Shown here: in pieces, positions 31,845 to 40,246 of the stretch | Numbering within the stretch: position 1 is the first letter of the stretch | How the letters are laid out: each line of letters opens with the position of its first letter | DNA from: Lawsonibacter asaccharolyticus | GTDB lineage: Bacteria; Bacillota; Clostridia; Oscillospirales; Oscillospiraceae | Length of the DNA: 64,000 nucleotides | NCBI GenBank assembly: GCA_003112755.1 | Contig: BFBT01000001.1 | Coordinates: 744,001 to 808,000, forward strand | Direction of reading: 5' to 3' | The notes under the pieces: model-generated | What the model was told of the DNA's origin: nothing | What the model saw: only the letters and a program-made list of their open reading frames with translations | The model's database searches: none | Made by a program: the position numbers and the translations under genes

Positions 31845-34800
31845 TCAGAAGAGGCTCAGCTGCTCTAGTCTCCGCTCCTGCCTCCGGCCCGCCTGCTCTT
31901 GGGCCACGCCCTGCGGCAGGCTGTCCAGGAAGGGAGAGGGTCCGCCCCCGGCGCTGAGGATCAGCTCCTCCCGGGCCCGGGTCATCCCCACATAGAGCAG
32001 CCGGCGCTCCTCCTCCAGATCCGCCGGACGGCCGGGCATCTCAAGGGGAAGCGTGCCTTCTGTCAGTCCCGCCACAAAGACGGCAGGAAACTCCAGTCCC
32101 TTGGAGGCGTGGAGAGTCATCAGCCGGACAGCCCCGGACTCCCAGCCCCGGCCCGCAGCCCGGCGCACATCCGCCTCCTCCCCCAGAGTGAGGGCCTCCC
32201 AGAGGGAGCGGAAGGCTGGGTAGAACACCGCCGTATTCCGCAGCTTCTCCAAGGCCGGCGAGGTCCCGTACCGCTCCTCCCAGCCCTCTACCAGTTTCCA
32301 TGGCTTCTCCTTCTCCACCGCTGGCTCCCACTCCTTCACCCGGTCCAGCCAAAGCTCTAGATGGCCATAGCCTCGGACCGCCTCCTCCAAGGCCGCCAAG
32401 TCTGCCCCCTGTGTCCAGAGGCGGCGGGCCCTTCCGGCCAGGTCGGCGGGACAGTCCCACAGAAGGCCCAGCGCGGTCTCCAGGGCTGCAGGGTCCGCCG
32501 GGCTTTGGAGGGAGCGGAAGAAAGCCAGTACTCCCCGCACCTGGCGGTCCTCCAGAAAGTCCTCCCGCCCGCTGACCACACAGGGGATGTCGTCGTGACG
32601 CAGGCACTTCTCCACCAGCTCCAGCTGCCGATGGGTGCGGCAGAGGACGGCGATGTCAGAGAAAGCCCGCACTGTCCGCTCGTGGCCCAGGGCCTGGGCC
32701 TCCAGCATGTCCACCCCGCCGGTCATACGGCCAATCTCCTTGGCGAGAAACACCCCCTCAGAGAAGGCATCCGGGCTCCTCACCATCCGTACCGCCGGGC
32801 CGGAGGGCCGGTTGGGGCGCAGGCGGCGGCAACCGCCCGGATTTTTCTCGATCACGGGGGCGGCAGCCTCCAGCACCTCCGGCGTGGAGCGGTAGTTCTC
32901 CACCAGCCGGATCTCCCGCAGCTCCGGCCGTTCCGCCCGCAGGCGCTGGAAACACTTCCCGTCCGCCCCCCGGAAACCGTAGATAGACTGGTCTGGGTCT
33001 CCGATGACAAAGAGCGACCCGCTGGCGCTCCAGGCCCGGACCAGCCGGTACTGGGTCTCGTTGATGTCCTGGAACTCGTCTACCAGCAGGTACCGGAAGC
33101 AGGTCCGGCCCCCAGTGTCCAGCGCCAGCGCCCGGATGAGCAGGTCATCAAAGTCCAGCATCCCCCGCTCCTCCAGCCGGGCACAGTAGGCCTGCCAGAT
33201 CTCCTCTTCCAGTCCAGCCGTCTCCAGAGACGCGCCGTTTTTTACCCGGGACACCCCCTGGAGCAGCGCCCGTGCGCTCCCCTTCCGGCCCAGCACCCGG
33301 AGGGTCTCCTCCGCCAGGGACAGGGCCTCCCCTTGGCCGATCAGCCCCACATCCCCCAGCAGAGCCAGGCAGATGGCATGGAAGGTCCCGATAGTCATGC
33401 GGGAGGCGGCCCGCCGCCCCAGGCGCTCCTCCAGCCGCTGGCGCATCTCAGCGGCTGCCTGGTTGGTGAAGGTCACCGCAGTGATCTCCCCCGGCCGGAC
33501 CCCCCGCTCCTCCACCAGCCACGCGATTCGGTCCACCAGGGTCTTGGTCTTGCCTGTGCCAGGTCCGGCCACCACCGCTACGGTTCGCTCCTCCGCCGAG
33601 ATGGCCGCCTGCTGCTGGGAATTGGAGCGCTGGAGGCCCTGCTCCCCCTCCCGCTCCGCCGCCTTCGGCCGCTTTGGGAGCTGTCCCCGCTTTTTCTCCC
33701 CCTGTTTTGGGGTCTCCTCTGCCCCAAACAGGGAGACCTGTCCGCTCAGGCGCTGAATCTCCGCCGGGGCAAGGAGGGAGATGGCACCGTATTCCCCGTC
33801 AAACCCGGGGCGGCGCTCCACCTGCCCCAGCCGCAGGCGCCGGATGCCCTCCGCCACGCAGGGGCCCGCTTCCCGCTGCAGGTCCTCTATGGGGACGTCC
33901 CGCAGGATAGTGAATTCCGGCCCCAGGGTCTGCAGCAAGCGCTCATACTGTTCCAGGGTCTTTTTCCCGGCGGCCGAGCCGCCGGTGGAGGCGGCGATCA
34001 CCTCCGGCAGGGGGGCCAGGCTCTCGAAGGGCTTGGCTTCCTCCGGCCGGAAGCCCGCCGGCCGGTCGGCCAGCTCCTCCACCCGGTGCTCCACCCCGAT
34101 GGTCAGCTTTTTCCCGCACACCGGACACAGTCCGCCCCGTTCCGCCGTCTCGGCGGGGGTGAGGCACACCCCGCAGTTCCGGTGTCCGTCCAGGTGGTAC
34201 TTTCCCTCCTCCGGGAAGAACTCCAGGGTGCCCAGAAGCCCCTCCCCGGTGCGGATAGCCTGGACCAGCTCCGGATAGGAGAGGCCGGTGTCCAGCAGGT
34301 CGGCCTCCCGGCCCAGCCTGGAGGGGGAGTGGGCATCCGAGTGGGACAGAAGGCTCAGCCGGTCCAGCGCCGATACCCGCCAGTTCATGGGCGGGTCAGA
34401 GGACAGTCCGGTCTCCACTCCGTGGATCTGGTCCGCCAGGTCCCCAAAGCACTCCTCGACGGTGTCAAAGCCGGAGAAGGCACCGAACATGGCAAAGTGG
34501 GGCGTCCAGATATGGGCGGGGATGAATTCGGCCTCTGGGCAGGTCTCCAGGGTCAACTCCAGCAGATCCCGGCTGTCCAGCCCCAGAATGGGGCGGCCGT
34601 CCGAGTGGATGTTGCCGATGGCCTCCAGCCGGACGGACAGTTCTTCCGCCGCTTCCAGGCTGGGGAGGAGGATCAGGTTGTGCACCTTCCGCGTCCGCCC
34701 GTGGCGCTTGTAGATGCAGCTGATCTCCCCGGTGACCACGAAACGGGGGGCGGCCCCGGGCGCAGTCCCCTCCATTGTCAGCCCCTCCCGCAGGGCATAG

Positions 34801-34985
34801 ACCCCCTCCCCCGCGGGGACCAGCTGCTCCCGCATCTCCGCCCGCCAAGCCGGATGGGTGAAGTCCCCTGTCCCTATCAGCTGGATGCCTTTGCGCCGGG
34901 CCCACCAGTCCAGGTGGGGCAAGTCGCAGTCCCGGCTGGTGGCCCGGGAGAACCTGGAGTGGATATGAAGATCAGCAATATACAT
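31845..34985 (-). CDS. EndoQ-like PHP nuclease fused to UvrD/Rep helicase
   Basis: 1046 residues. Residues 1-~430 match the EndoQ family (TIGR00375): PHP motif MYIADLHIHSRFSRAT, GTGDFTHPAW, PAHIWTPHFAMFGAFSGFDT, LSHSDAHSPSRLGREA, then a zinc knuckle CGVCLTPAE...CPVCGKK (~271-293). EndoQ nicks 5' of deaminated bases and abasic sites. From ~455 an SF1A helicase follows: GPGTGKTKTLVDRI (I), VTFTNQAAAEMRQRL (Ia), LLVDEFQDINETQY (II), GDPDQSIYGFRGAD (III), LVENYRST (IV), MTLHASKGLEFPAVF (V), EEERRLLYVGMTRAREEL (VI). All motifs are intact. The fusion joins lesion nicking to unwinding. Monocistronic. Confidence 0.88.
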   Translation of the reverse strand: MYIADLHIHSRFSRATSRDCDLPHLDWWARRKGIQLIGTGDFTHPAWRAEMREQLVPAGEGVYALREGLTMEGTAPGAAPRFVVTGEISCIYKRHGRTRKVHNLILLPSLEAAEELSVRLEAIGNIHSDGRPILGLDSRDLLELTLETCPEAEFIPAHIWTPHFAMFGAFSGFDTVEECFGDLADQIHGVETGLSSDPPMNWRVSALDRLSLLSHSDAHSPSRLGREADLLDTGLSYPELVQAIRTGEGLLGTLEFFPEEGKYHLDGHRNCGVCLTPAETAERGGLCPVCGKKLTIGVEHRVEELADRPAGFRPEEAKPFESLAPLPEVIAASTGGSAAGKKTLEQYERLLQTLGPEFTILRDVPIEDLQREAGPCVAEGIRRLRLGQVERRPGFDGEYGAISLLAPAEIQRLSGQVSLFGAEETPKQGEKKRGQLPKRPKAAEREGEQGLQRSNSQQQAAISAEERTVAVVAGPGTGKTKTLVDRIAWLVEERGVRPGEITAVTFTNQAAAEMRQRLEERLGRRAASRMTIGTFHAICLALLGDVGLIGQGEALSLAEETLRVLGRKGSARALLQGVSRVKNGASLETAGLEEEIWQAYCARLEERGMLDFDDLLIRALALDTGGRTCFRYLLVDEFQDINETQYRLVRAWSASGSLFVIGDPDQSIYGFRGADGKCFQRLRAERPELREIRLVENYRSTPEVLEAAAPVIEKNPGGCRRLRPNRPSGPAVRMVRSPDAFSEGVFLAKEIGRMTGGVDMLEAQALGHERTVRAFSDIAVLCRTHRQLELVEKCLRHDDIPCVVSGREDFLEDRQVRGVLAFFRSLQSPADPAALETALGLLWDCPADLAGRARRLWTQGADLAALEEAVRGYGHLELWLDRVKEWEPAVEKEKPWKLVEGWEERYGTSPALEKLRNTAVFYPAFRSLWEALTLGEEADVRRAAGRGWESGAVRLMTLHASKGLEFPAVFVAGLTEGTLPLEMPGRPADLEEERRLLYVGMTRAREELILSAGGGPSPFLDSLPQGVAQEQAGRRQERRLEQLSLF

Positions 34986-35078
34986 GGATGTCCCCCTCTT
35001 TTCACAAGGATCCCCTCCATTATACCGTTTTTCTCTCTCCGGTGCAATGCACGGGCCGGCTTTCTCCCCCTTTTTCTG

Positions 35079-35450
35079 TCATATTCCGGGAGTTGAAGAC
35101 ACTCCCTCCTCTCTTCTCTCCATCGCCCGCTGCACATCGTTGGACAGGATCTCCAAAAATTCCGATGCGGTGGGCGGCCCGTCCAGGGGATACCCCGCCA
35201 TCTCCCGCAGCAGTTCCGGGTTGGTCCGCCACGCGATCTGCACCGCAGTGCGGATGTTCCGCTCCACCGCGGTCCATTTCCGCCCGCAGCGGCTGCCCAC
35301 TTCCCAGTAGATCTCCTTGGTCACTGCCTCCAGGCTGTCCTCCTGGTCCACCGCCAGCTGAATGGCCATTACGATGCGGCCATAACAGCGGCATCGCCTC
35401 GTGATCCCCAGGGCGCGCAGTTCCCGTCGAATTACATTTATTTCATTCAT
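35079..35450 (-). CDS. Orphan Spo0A C-terminal DNA-binding domain protein
   Basis: 123 residues covering only the sporulation-regulator Spo0A effector domain: ELRALGITRRCRCYGRIVMA, DSLEAVTKEIYWEVGSRCGR, KWTAVERNIRTAVQIAWRTN (recognition helix block of Spo0A is S-R-V-E-R-A-I-R-H-A-I-E-V-A-W) and ASEFLEILSNDV. No receiver domain. ATG at 35450 has GGGAGG eight bases upstream. It may bind 0A boxes (TGTCGAA) or compete with Spo0A without phosphorylation control. The neighbouring leftward gene is the EndoQ-UvrD fusion, 93 bases away. Confidence 0.85.
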   Translation of the reverse strand: MNEINVIRRELRALGITRRCRCYGRIVMAIQLAVDQEDSLEAVTKEIYWEVGSRCGRKWTAVERNIRTAVQIAWRTNPELLREMAGYPLDGPPTASEFLEILSNDVQRAMERREEGVSSTPGI

Positions 35451-35712
35451 CGACATTTCCTCCCAATTTAGTTTTAAGGAAATCATACGACAAAATGGAA
35501 GCAATTATATCAAATCCGACGATATGCGCTTAGATTCGTTTATATTCGACACTCGCTGTCCACATTCCCCCCTTTTTCTGCACCTCCTGCCCCCACATTC
35601 CTGAATTTTTATTTCCACCTATTTTGGGGGCTGGAAAATCGCTTCCTTTCATGCTATCCTCTGATAGGGATCCTTCTCTGTCCCCCCTGCCGCCTATCAG
35701 AAAGGAGCAATC

Positions 35713-36000
35713 ATGCGGACACAACTCTGGCAGCTGGCCTGCCTCTATTGGACCACTGCAAACCTGCTGGCCTTCGCCCTGATGGGGCTGGACAAGCGCC
35801 GGGCCCGCCGGGGCTGTTGGCGCATTTCGGAGAAGGCCCTGTTCTTCTTTCCCGTCCTGGGCGGTTCCCTGGGGGGGATGCTGGGGATGTACTTTTTCCA
35901 CCACAAGACCCGCCACTGGTATTTTCGGGCAGGCTTCCCTCTCCTGTTTCTGTTCCAGGCGTTCCTGCTCTTCTTTCTGTGGCGGTGGCTGGCGCCCTGA
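35713..36000 (+). CDS. DUF1294 small membrane protein
   Basis: 95 residues with the DUF1294 signature LMGLDKRRARRGCWRISEKA followed by FPVLGGSLGGMLGMYFFHHK TRH. Three hydrophobic segments. Preceded by AAAGGAGCAATC. The family is widespread, sometimes fused to cold-shock domains; molecular role unknown. Confidence 0.85.
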   Translation: MRTQLWQLACLYWTTANLLAFALMGLDKRRARRGCWRISEKALFFFPVLGGSLGGMLGMYFFHHKTRHWYFRAGFPLLFLFQAFLLFFLWRWLAP

Positions 36001-36325
36001 TATGCCTGGAGCAGGCTGTCCCCGCTGTGCGCACGTCTTGTCCACTCACGACAGGCAAAGTTCACACTTGCAGGACAAGTCGTATTTTTTCACATACATG
36101 CCGCCGAAAAAGCAGATTTAATTCACTCTGTCAAAAAGTCCTTCAGGGACCTTTTGGCAGCCTGTAATTCCTTCGCACCTGCGGGTGCGGGACTCTGCGG
36201 ATCGCTTCCTACGAGCTGAGGGGGCCTGCGGGCCTGCGCCGCGCCCCCCTCCTCTCCCCGCTCTGCCGGTGTCGGTCCCGGATATGAACTGCGCCCGCCT
36301 CAACTGAGGTGGGCGCAGCTCCCAT
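36001..36325. other. Intergenic region with terminators
   Basis: A weak hairpin AAAAAGTCC-TTCA-GGGACCTTTT (about 36134-36157) may end the DUF1294 transcript. CTGCGCCCGCCTCA (36289-36302) pairs with TGAGGTGGGCGCAG (36305-36318) and would end the leftward GNAT gene. No gene was seen between. Confidence 0.6.
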
Positions 36326-36847
36326 TTACAGCTTTTTGTCGTAGCAGTTCAGAATCTCCCGGATAAAGCCCTGGAAGAAGAACTCCGTCCCGCCCACAAA
36401 GGTATAGCCCAGCTTGGGATACATGGTGTTGGCCGGAAGATTCCCCTCATAGGTGTCCAGGCGCATCACCTTTTTCCCCTTCCTGCGGGCCTCCTCCTCG
36501 CAGAAGGCCACGAACTCCCGTGCCTTCCCTCGCCCAGCCCACCGGGGGCTGATGCAGAGGGTGTGGATCACCATGACATCCTCCGGATCCGCCGGGACGG
36601 ACCAGTTCAGTGCGGCATATTCCGCCAGCTGCTCTCCGTTCAGGTTGACGCAGCCGTACACCTCTCCGTCCTCCTCCGCCACATACAGGGTGCCGGCCTC
36701 CAGGGCCGCACGCGCGTGTTCAACCGTGGGGTACTTCCCCCGCTGCCAGTTGGTAAAGGAGGCGGGCCGTTTCTCCTCCTCCGCCAGGATCTCCTCATAG
36801 ATGCTCCCCACCAGGGGCAGGTCCTGCTCTGTCGCCAGTCGGATCAT
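36326..36847 (-). CDS. GNAT-family N-acetyltransferase
   Basis: 173 residues. MIRLATEQDLPLVGSIYEEI opens a GNAT fold; GCVNLNGEQ beta-strands, VMVIHTLCISPRWAGRGKAR (acetyl-CoA binding loop, R/Q-x-x-G-x-G/A form) and MRLDTYEGNLPANTMYPKLG Y are present. Acetylates an unknown amine substrate. Complete, with GAGAGAAGGT before the ATG. Downstream of ftsH divergent group but separated by ~70 bases; independent transcription possible. Confidence 0.85.
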   Translation of the reverse strand: MIRLATEQDLPLVGSIYEEILAEEEKRPASFTNWQRGKYPTVEHARAALEAGTLYVAEEDGEVYGCVNLNGEQLAEYAALNWSVPADPEDVMVIHTLCISPRWAGRGKAREFVAFCEEEARRKGKKVMRLDTYEGNLPANTMYPKLGYTFVGGTEFFFQGFIREILNCYDKKL

Positions 36848-36916
36848 ACCTTCTCTCTCCCTCTTTGTCGATCTTGAAAAAATCGGGGCGGCTCAGCGCC
36901 GCCCCGGTCTTCTGCT

Positions 36917-39097
36917 TTACGGCCGGTCCTGCTCCGGCTTCTCATTGGGCCCTTCCCTGTCCTGAGGGGGCGGTGTCTCGTCATCCCGGGGCTGGGCGGG
37001 CGGCTCCTCCGGACCGCTCTGCTCCGGCTCTCCGTCTGGGAGCTGCGGCGCAGACACCGGCTCACTGACGATGTGGATGTTCTTGGCGGGGGGCTCGATG
37101 TCCCCAGTGAGGGAACGGCTCCTGCCCTGGGTGGAGGCGTAAGCGTCCTCCACCAGGGCGGGGTCCCGCCCCTGGATGATCGCCACCATCTCGCCGCCGG
37201 TGATGGTCTCCTTCTCCAGCAGGTAGGCCACCACCTTGTGCATGTCCTCCAGGTTTTCCCGGATCAGTTCCACTGCGTCCTGATAGCACTGGTCCAGGAT
37301 GGCCTTTACCGCCTTGTCCATGACAGCGGCGGTGTCCTGGGCGCAGTCCAGGCCGTAGCCCCCGTCCAGGTACTGGTTCCGGATGGAGCCCAGAGCCATC
37401 ATACCAAACTCGTCGCTCATGCCGAACATGGCTACCATGTTCCGGGCCAGGTTGGTGGCCTCCTGGATATCCTGGGAGGCACCGTTGGTCATGGTGTTGA
37501 GCACCACCTGCTCGGCGGCCCGACCGCCCATGGAGACGGTGATTTTGGCCATCAGCTCTTCCTTGGTGCGCAGGTTGGTCTTGTCCTCCTCGGGCATCAG
37601 CAGGGTGTAGCCCAGGGAACCTTCCGTGTGGGGGACGATGGTGATCTTCTGCACGGGCTCGGCGTTCTTCTGCTTGTAGGCCACCATAGCGTGTCCCACC
37701 TCGTGGTAGGCCACCAGCTTCTTCTCAAACTCGGTAAGGACGCTGTTCTTCTTCTCGCTTCCAGCGATAACGAATTCGAAGGAGGCCAGCAGATCCTCCT
37801 GGGTGACCACTCTTCGGCCGTGCCGGACTGCCCGCAGGGCGGCCTCGTTCACCAAGTTGGCCAAGTCTGCGCCCACGGTCCCCGCGGTCGCCAGAGCGAT
37901 CTTCTTGAGGTCCACGTCCTCTCCCAGCTTGATCTTCCGGGTGTGGACCTGGAGGGTGGCCAGACGGCCGGCCAGGTTGGGCCGGTCGATGGTAATGCGG
38001 CGGTCGAACCGGCCGGGCCGCAGCAGGGCCTTGTCCAGCACCTCGGGCCGGTTGGTGGCCCCCAGCACGATGACGCCCTTGCCCGGGTCGAAGCCGTCCA
38101 GCTCGGCCAGCAGCTGGTTCAGGGTCTGTTCCCGCTCGTCGTTGCCGCCCATGCGGTTGTCGCGGGACTTGCCGATGGTGTCGATCTCGTCGATGAAGAT
38201 GATGCAGGGGGCCATCTTGCTGGCCTCCTTGAACAGGTCGCGGACCCGGCTGGCGCCCACGCCCACAAACATCTCTACAAAGTCAGAGCCGGAGATGGAG
38301 AAGAAGGGCACGCCCGCCTCTCCAGCCACCGCTTTGGCCAGCAGGGTCTTGCCGGTGCCCGGAGGGCCCACCAGCAGGGCGCCCTTGGGCAGCTTGGCAC
38401 CGATCTCCGTGTACTTCTGGGGATTGTGGAGGATGTCGATGATCTCCTGGAGGGATTCCTTGGCCTCGTCCTGGCCAGCCACATCCCGGAAGGTGACGCC
38501 GGTCTTCTTCTCCACATAGACCTTGGCGTTGGCCTTGCCCACGCCGCCCAGTCCGCCCATGCCGCCCTTTCCACCGATGCCCCGGAACAGGAACATCATC
38601 AGTCCCACCATCAGCAGCAGGGGAAGCACATAGGAGAGGATCAGGCTGAGGAAATAGGCCGACTCGTCCACCGGCTCGGTGTAGGCGTGATCGGCGTGCT
38701 CCTCCAGCATGGCCAGCAGCTCCGGGTCGTCCACCCCGGCCAGGGGGACGGTGATATACTGCTTTTCCTCCTCCGTCTGGGCAGGAACAGGGATCAGGGA
38801 GTTCATCAGGCTTCCGCTCCCGCCGGAGGTCTCCTCCCGGGGCAGCTCCACCTCCACGCCGTCCCGCAGGGTGAAGGTGTATTTGCCGTTCTCCACATTG
38901 ACGGTGTCGATCTTGTCCTCCGCCAGCCACTCCTTGAAGGTGGTGTAGGGCACTTCCACAGTACCCATGTTGGCATAGCTTGAGGTGCAGCTCTTGATCA
39001 TCATTGTGAACAGCAGGGCCCAAAAGATGATGCTGACCAGGCCCATGATGTTTCTCTTGTTGTTATTTCCGTTATTGTTTCCTTTATCTGGTTTCAA
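36917..39097 (-). CDS. ftsH: ATP-dependent zinc metalloprotease FtsH
   Basis: Membrane AAA+ protease that degrades misfolded membrane and regulatory proteins. 726 residues: TM1 ([20 protein letters not shown]), extracytoplasmic domain, TM2 ([20 protein letters not shown]), AAA domain with Walker A GPPGTGKT (~243) and Walker B IIFIDEID, second region of homology [12 protein letters not shown], and zinc site HEVGH (~465). The ~70-residue Pro/Glu/Asp tail is longer and more acidic than usual. A TTG start at 39097 with CAGGAGG nine bases upstream is preferred; upstream frame to 39220 lacks a ribosome site. Confidence 0.95.
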   Translation of the reverse strand: MKPDKGNNNGNNNKRNIMGLVSIIFWALLFTMMIKSCTSSYANMGTVEVPYTTFKEWLAEDKIDTVNVENGKYTFTLRDGVEVELPREETSGGSGSLMNSLIPVPAQTEEEKQYITVPLAGVDDPELLAMLEEHADHAYTEPVDESAYFLSLILSYVLPLLLMVGLMMFLFRGIGGKGGMGGLGGVGKANAKVYVEKKTGVTFRDVAGQDEAKESLQEIIDILHNPQKYTEIGAKLPKGALLVGPPGTGKTLLAKAVAGEAGVPFFSISGSDFVEMFVGVGASRVRDLFKEASKMAPCIIFIDEIDTIGKSRDNRMGGNDEREQTLNQLLAELDGFDPGKGVIVLGATNRPEVLDKALLRPGRFDRRITIDRPNLAGRLATLQVHTRKIKLGEDVDLKKIALATAGTVGADLANLVNEAALRAVRHGRRVVTQEDLLASFEFVIAGSEKKNSVLTEFEKKLVAYHEVGHAMVAYKQKNAEPVQKITIVPHTEGSLGYTLLMPEEDKTNLRTKEELMAKITVSMGGRAAEQVVLNTMTNGASQDIQEATNLARNMVAMFGMSDEFGMMALGSIRNQYLDGGYGLDCAQDTAAVMDKAVKAILDQCYQDAVELIRENLEDMHKVVAYLLEKETITGGEMVAIIQGRDPALVEDAYASTQGRSRSLTGDIEPPAKNIHIVSEPVSAPQLPDGEPEQSGPEEPPAQPRDDETPPPQDREGPNEKPEQDRP

Positions 39098-39172
39098 AGG
39101 AGAAAACCTCCTGCCTTTTCCATAAGATCGTTCGGACTGCTCCGGCCGGGTGTGCGGGGTACATTGATTAGT

Positions 39173-39201
39173 ATCATACCATATCTCCTTATTAAAAACA
39201 A
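39173..39201 (-). promoter_or_regulatory. Promoter of ftsH
   Basis: On the minus strand TTGTTT (fwd 39196-39201), 17 bases, TATGAT (fwd 39173-39178), about 75 bases before the ftsH TTG start. Confidence 0.5.
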
Positions 39202-39394
39202 GAAAGAGCGCTGTAAACATTTTGTGAAAGTTGACGATGCTGCCCCATCGCCCGTCTTTTTTCCTGGTTTCCTCTCTTTTCGGCCGTTTTCCTCCGATCC
39301 CCGCAATTTGACCCTTCCCCTCCCTGCCGGATTGTGATATATTATTTTATTATGTTATTATGCAAACTGGAACGACGGATGGGAGGACTGCTCC

Positions 39395-40180
39395 ATGAAC
39401 AAACGACCCCCGCTGCGCCGCTCCGCCCCTGTGGAGGCGGAAAACGACGGCGTCATTGAAGGCCGCAATGCGGTCACCGAGGCCCTGCGGGCCGGCGTAG
39501 CCATCGACAAGATCTTTCTCATGAAGGGGGACACAGATCCCACCCTGGGACACATCGCCTCCGCCGCCCGGGAGAAGGGCATTGTGGTAGTGGACGCCGA
39601 CCGCCGGAAGCTGGACGGCATGAGCCGCACCCATTCCCACCAGGGGGTCATCGCCCTGGCCGCCGTGCGGGAATATGCCACTGTGGACGACATCCTGAAT
39701 ATTGCCCGGGAGCGGGGTGAGGCCCCCCTCATCGTGGTCTGCGACGAGCTCAGCGACCCACACAATCTGGGGGCGGTCATCCGCACCGCCGACGCCGCCG
39801 GTGCCCACGGAGTCATCATTCCAAAGCGCCGCTCCGCCGGCCTGACCGCCGTGGTGGCCAAGACCTCTGCCGGGGCGGTGGCCCATGTGCCGGTAGCCCG
39901 GGTGCCCAACCTGCCCTCCCTGCTCAAGGAGCTGAAGGAGGAGGGCGTCTGGGTGTTCGGCACCGCTGCCGGCGGTACCACCCAGCTCTATCAGGCCGAT
40001 TTAAAGGGCCCCGCCGCCATCGTCATTGGCAGCGAGGGGGACGGCATGGGCCGTCTAGTGGCGGAGAACTGTGACTTCACCGTCTCCATCCCCATGTTTG
40101 GCAAGATCAACTCCCTCAACGCCTCCGCTGCCGCTGCTGTCCTGCTTTACGAGGCGGTGCGTCAGCGCCTGGGCGGATAA
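39395..40180 (+). CDS. rlmB: 23S rRNA (guanosine-2'-O-)-methyltransferase, RlmB/TrmH family
   Basis: SpoU-class methyltransferase, 261 residues. N-terminal substrate-binding domain (VIEGRNAVTEALRAGVAIDK, GMSRTHSHQGVIALAAVREY) and trefoil-knot catalytic domain with motif 1 DPHNLGAVIRTADAAGAHGV, motif 2 AAIVIGSEGDGMGRLV and motif 3 MFGKINSLNASAAAAVLLYE. Methylates G2251 of 23S rRNA in E. coli; in Firmicutes the close paralogue may act on tRNA-like or other positions. GGGAGG precedes the ATG. Divergent from ftsH. Confidence 0.9.
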   Translation: MNKRPPLRRSAPVEAENDGVIEGRNAVTEALRAGVAIDKIFLMKGDTDPTLGHIASAAREKGIVVVDADRRKLDGMSRTHSHQGVIALAAVREYATVDDILNIARERGEAPLIVVCDELSDPHNLGAVIRTADAAGAHGVIIPKRRSAGLTAVVAKTSAGAVAHVPVARVPNLPSLLKELKEEGVWVFGTAAGGTTQLYQADLKGPAAIVIGSEGDGMGRLVAENCDFTVSIPMFGKINSLNASAAAAVLLYEAVRQRLGG

Positions 40181-40246
40181 CGCACCTGCCGCCCCCAGGG
40201 GTCAGCGGCACAGAATTCCCATTTCACACATCACAGAGGAATGACC

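Noticed and set aside
32361..35096. Very long open frame antisense to the EndoQ-UvrD gene
   Set aside because: Product is His/Pro/Gln-rich without domains; the opposite strand has full helicase motifs. It is a by-product of high-GC codon bias, as are the long antisense frames over FtsH, the dehydratase pair, the lysine transporter and the kinase.
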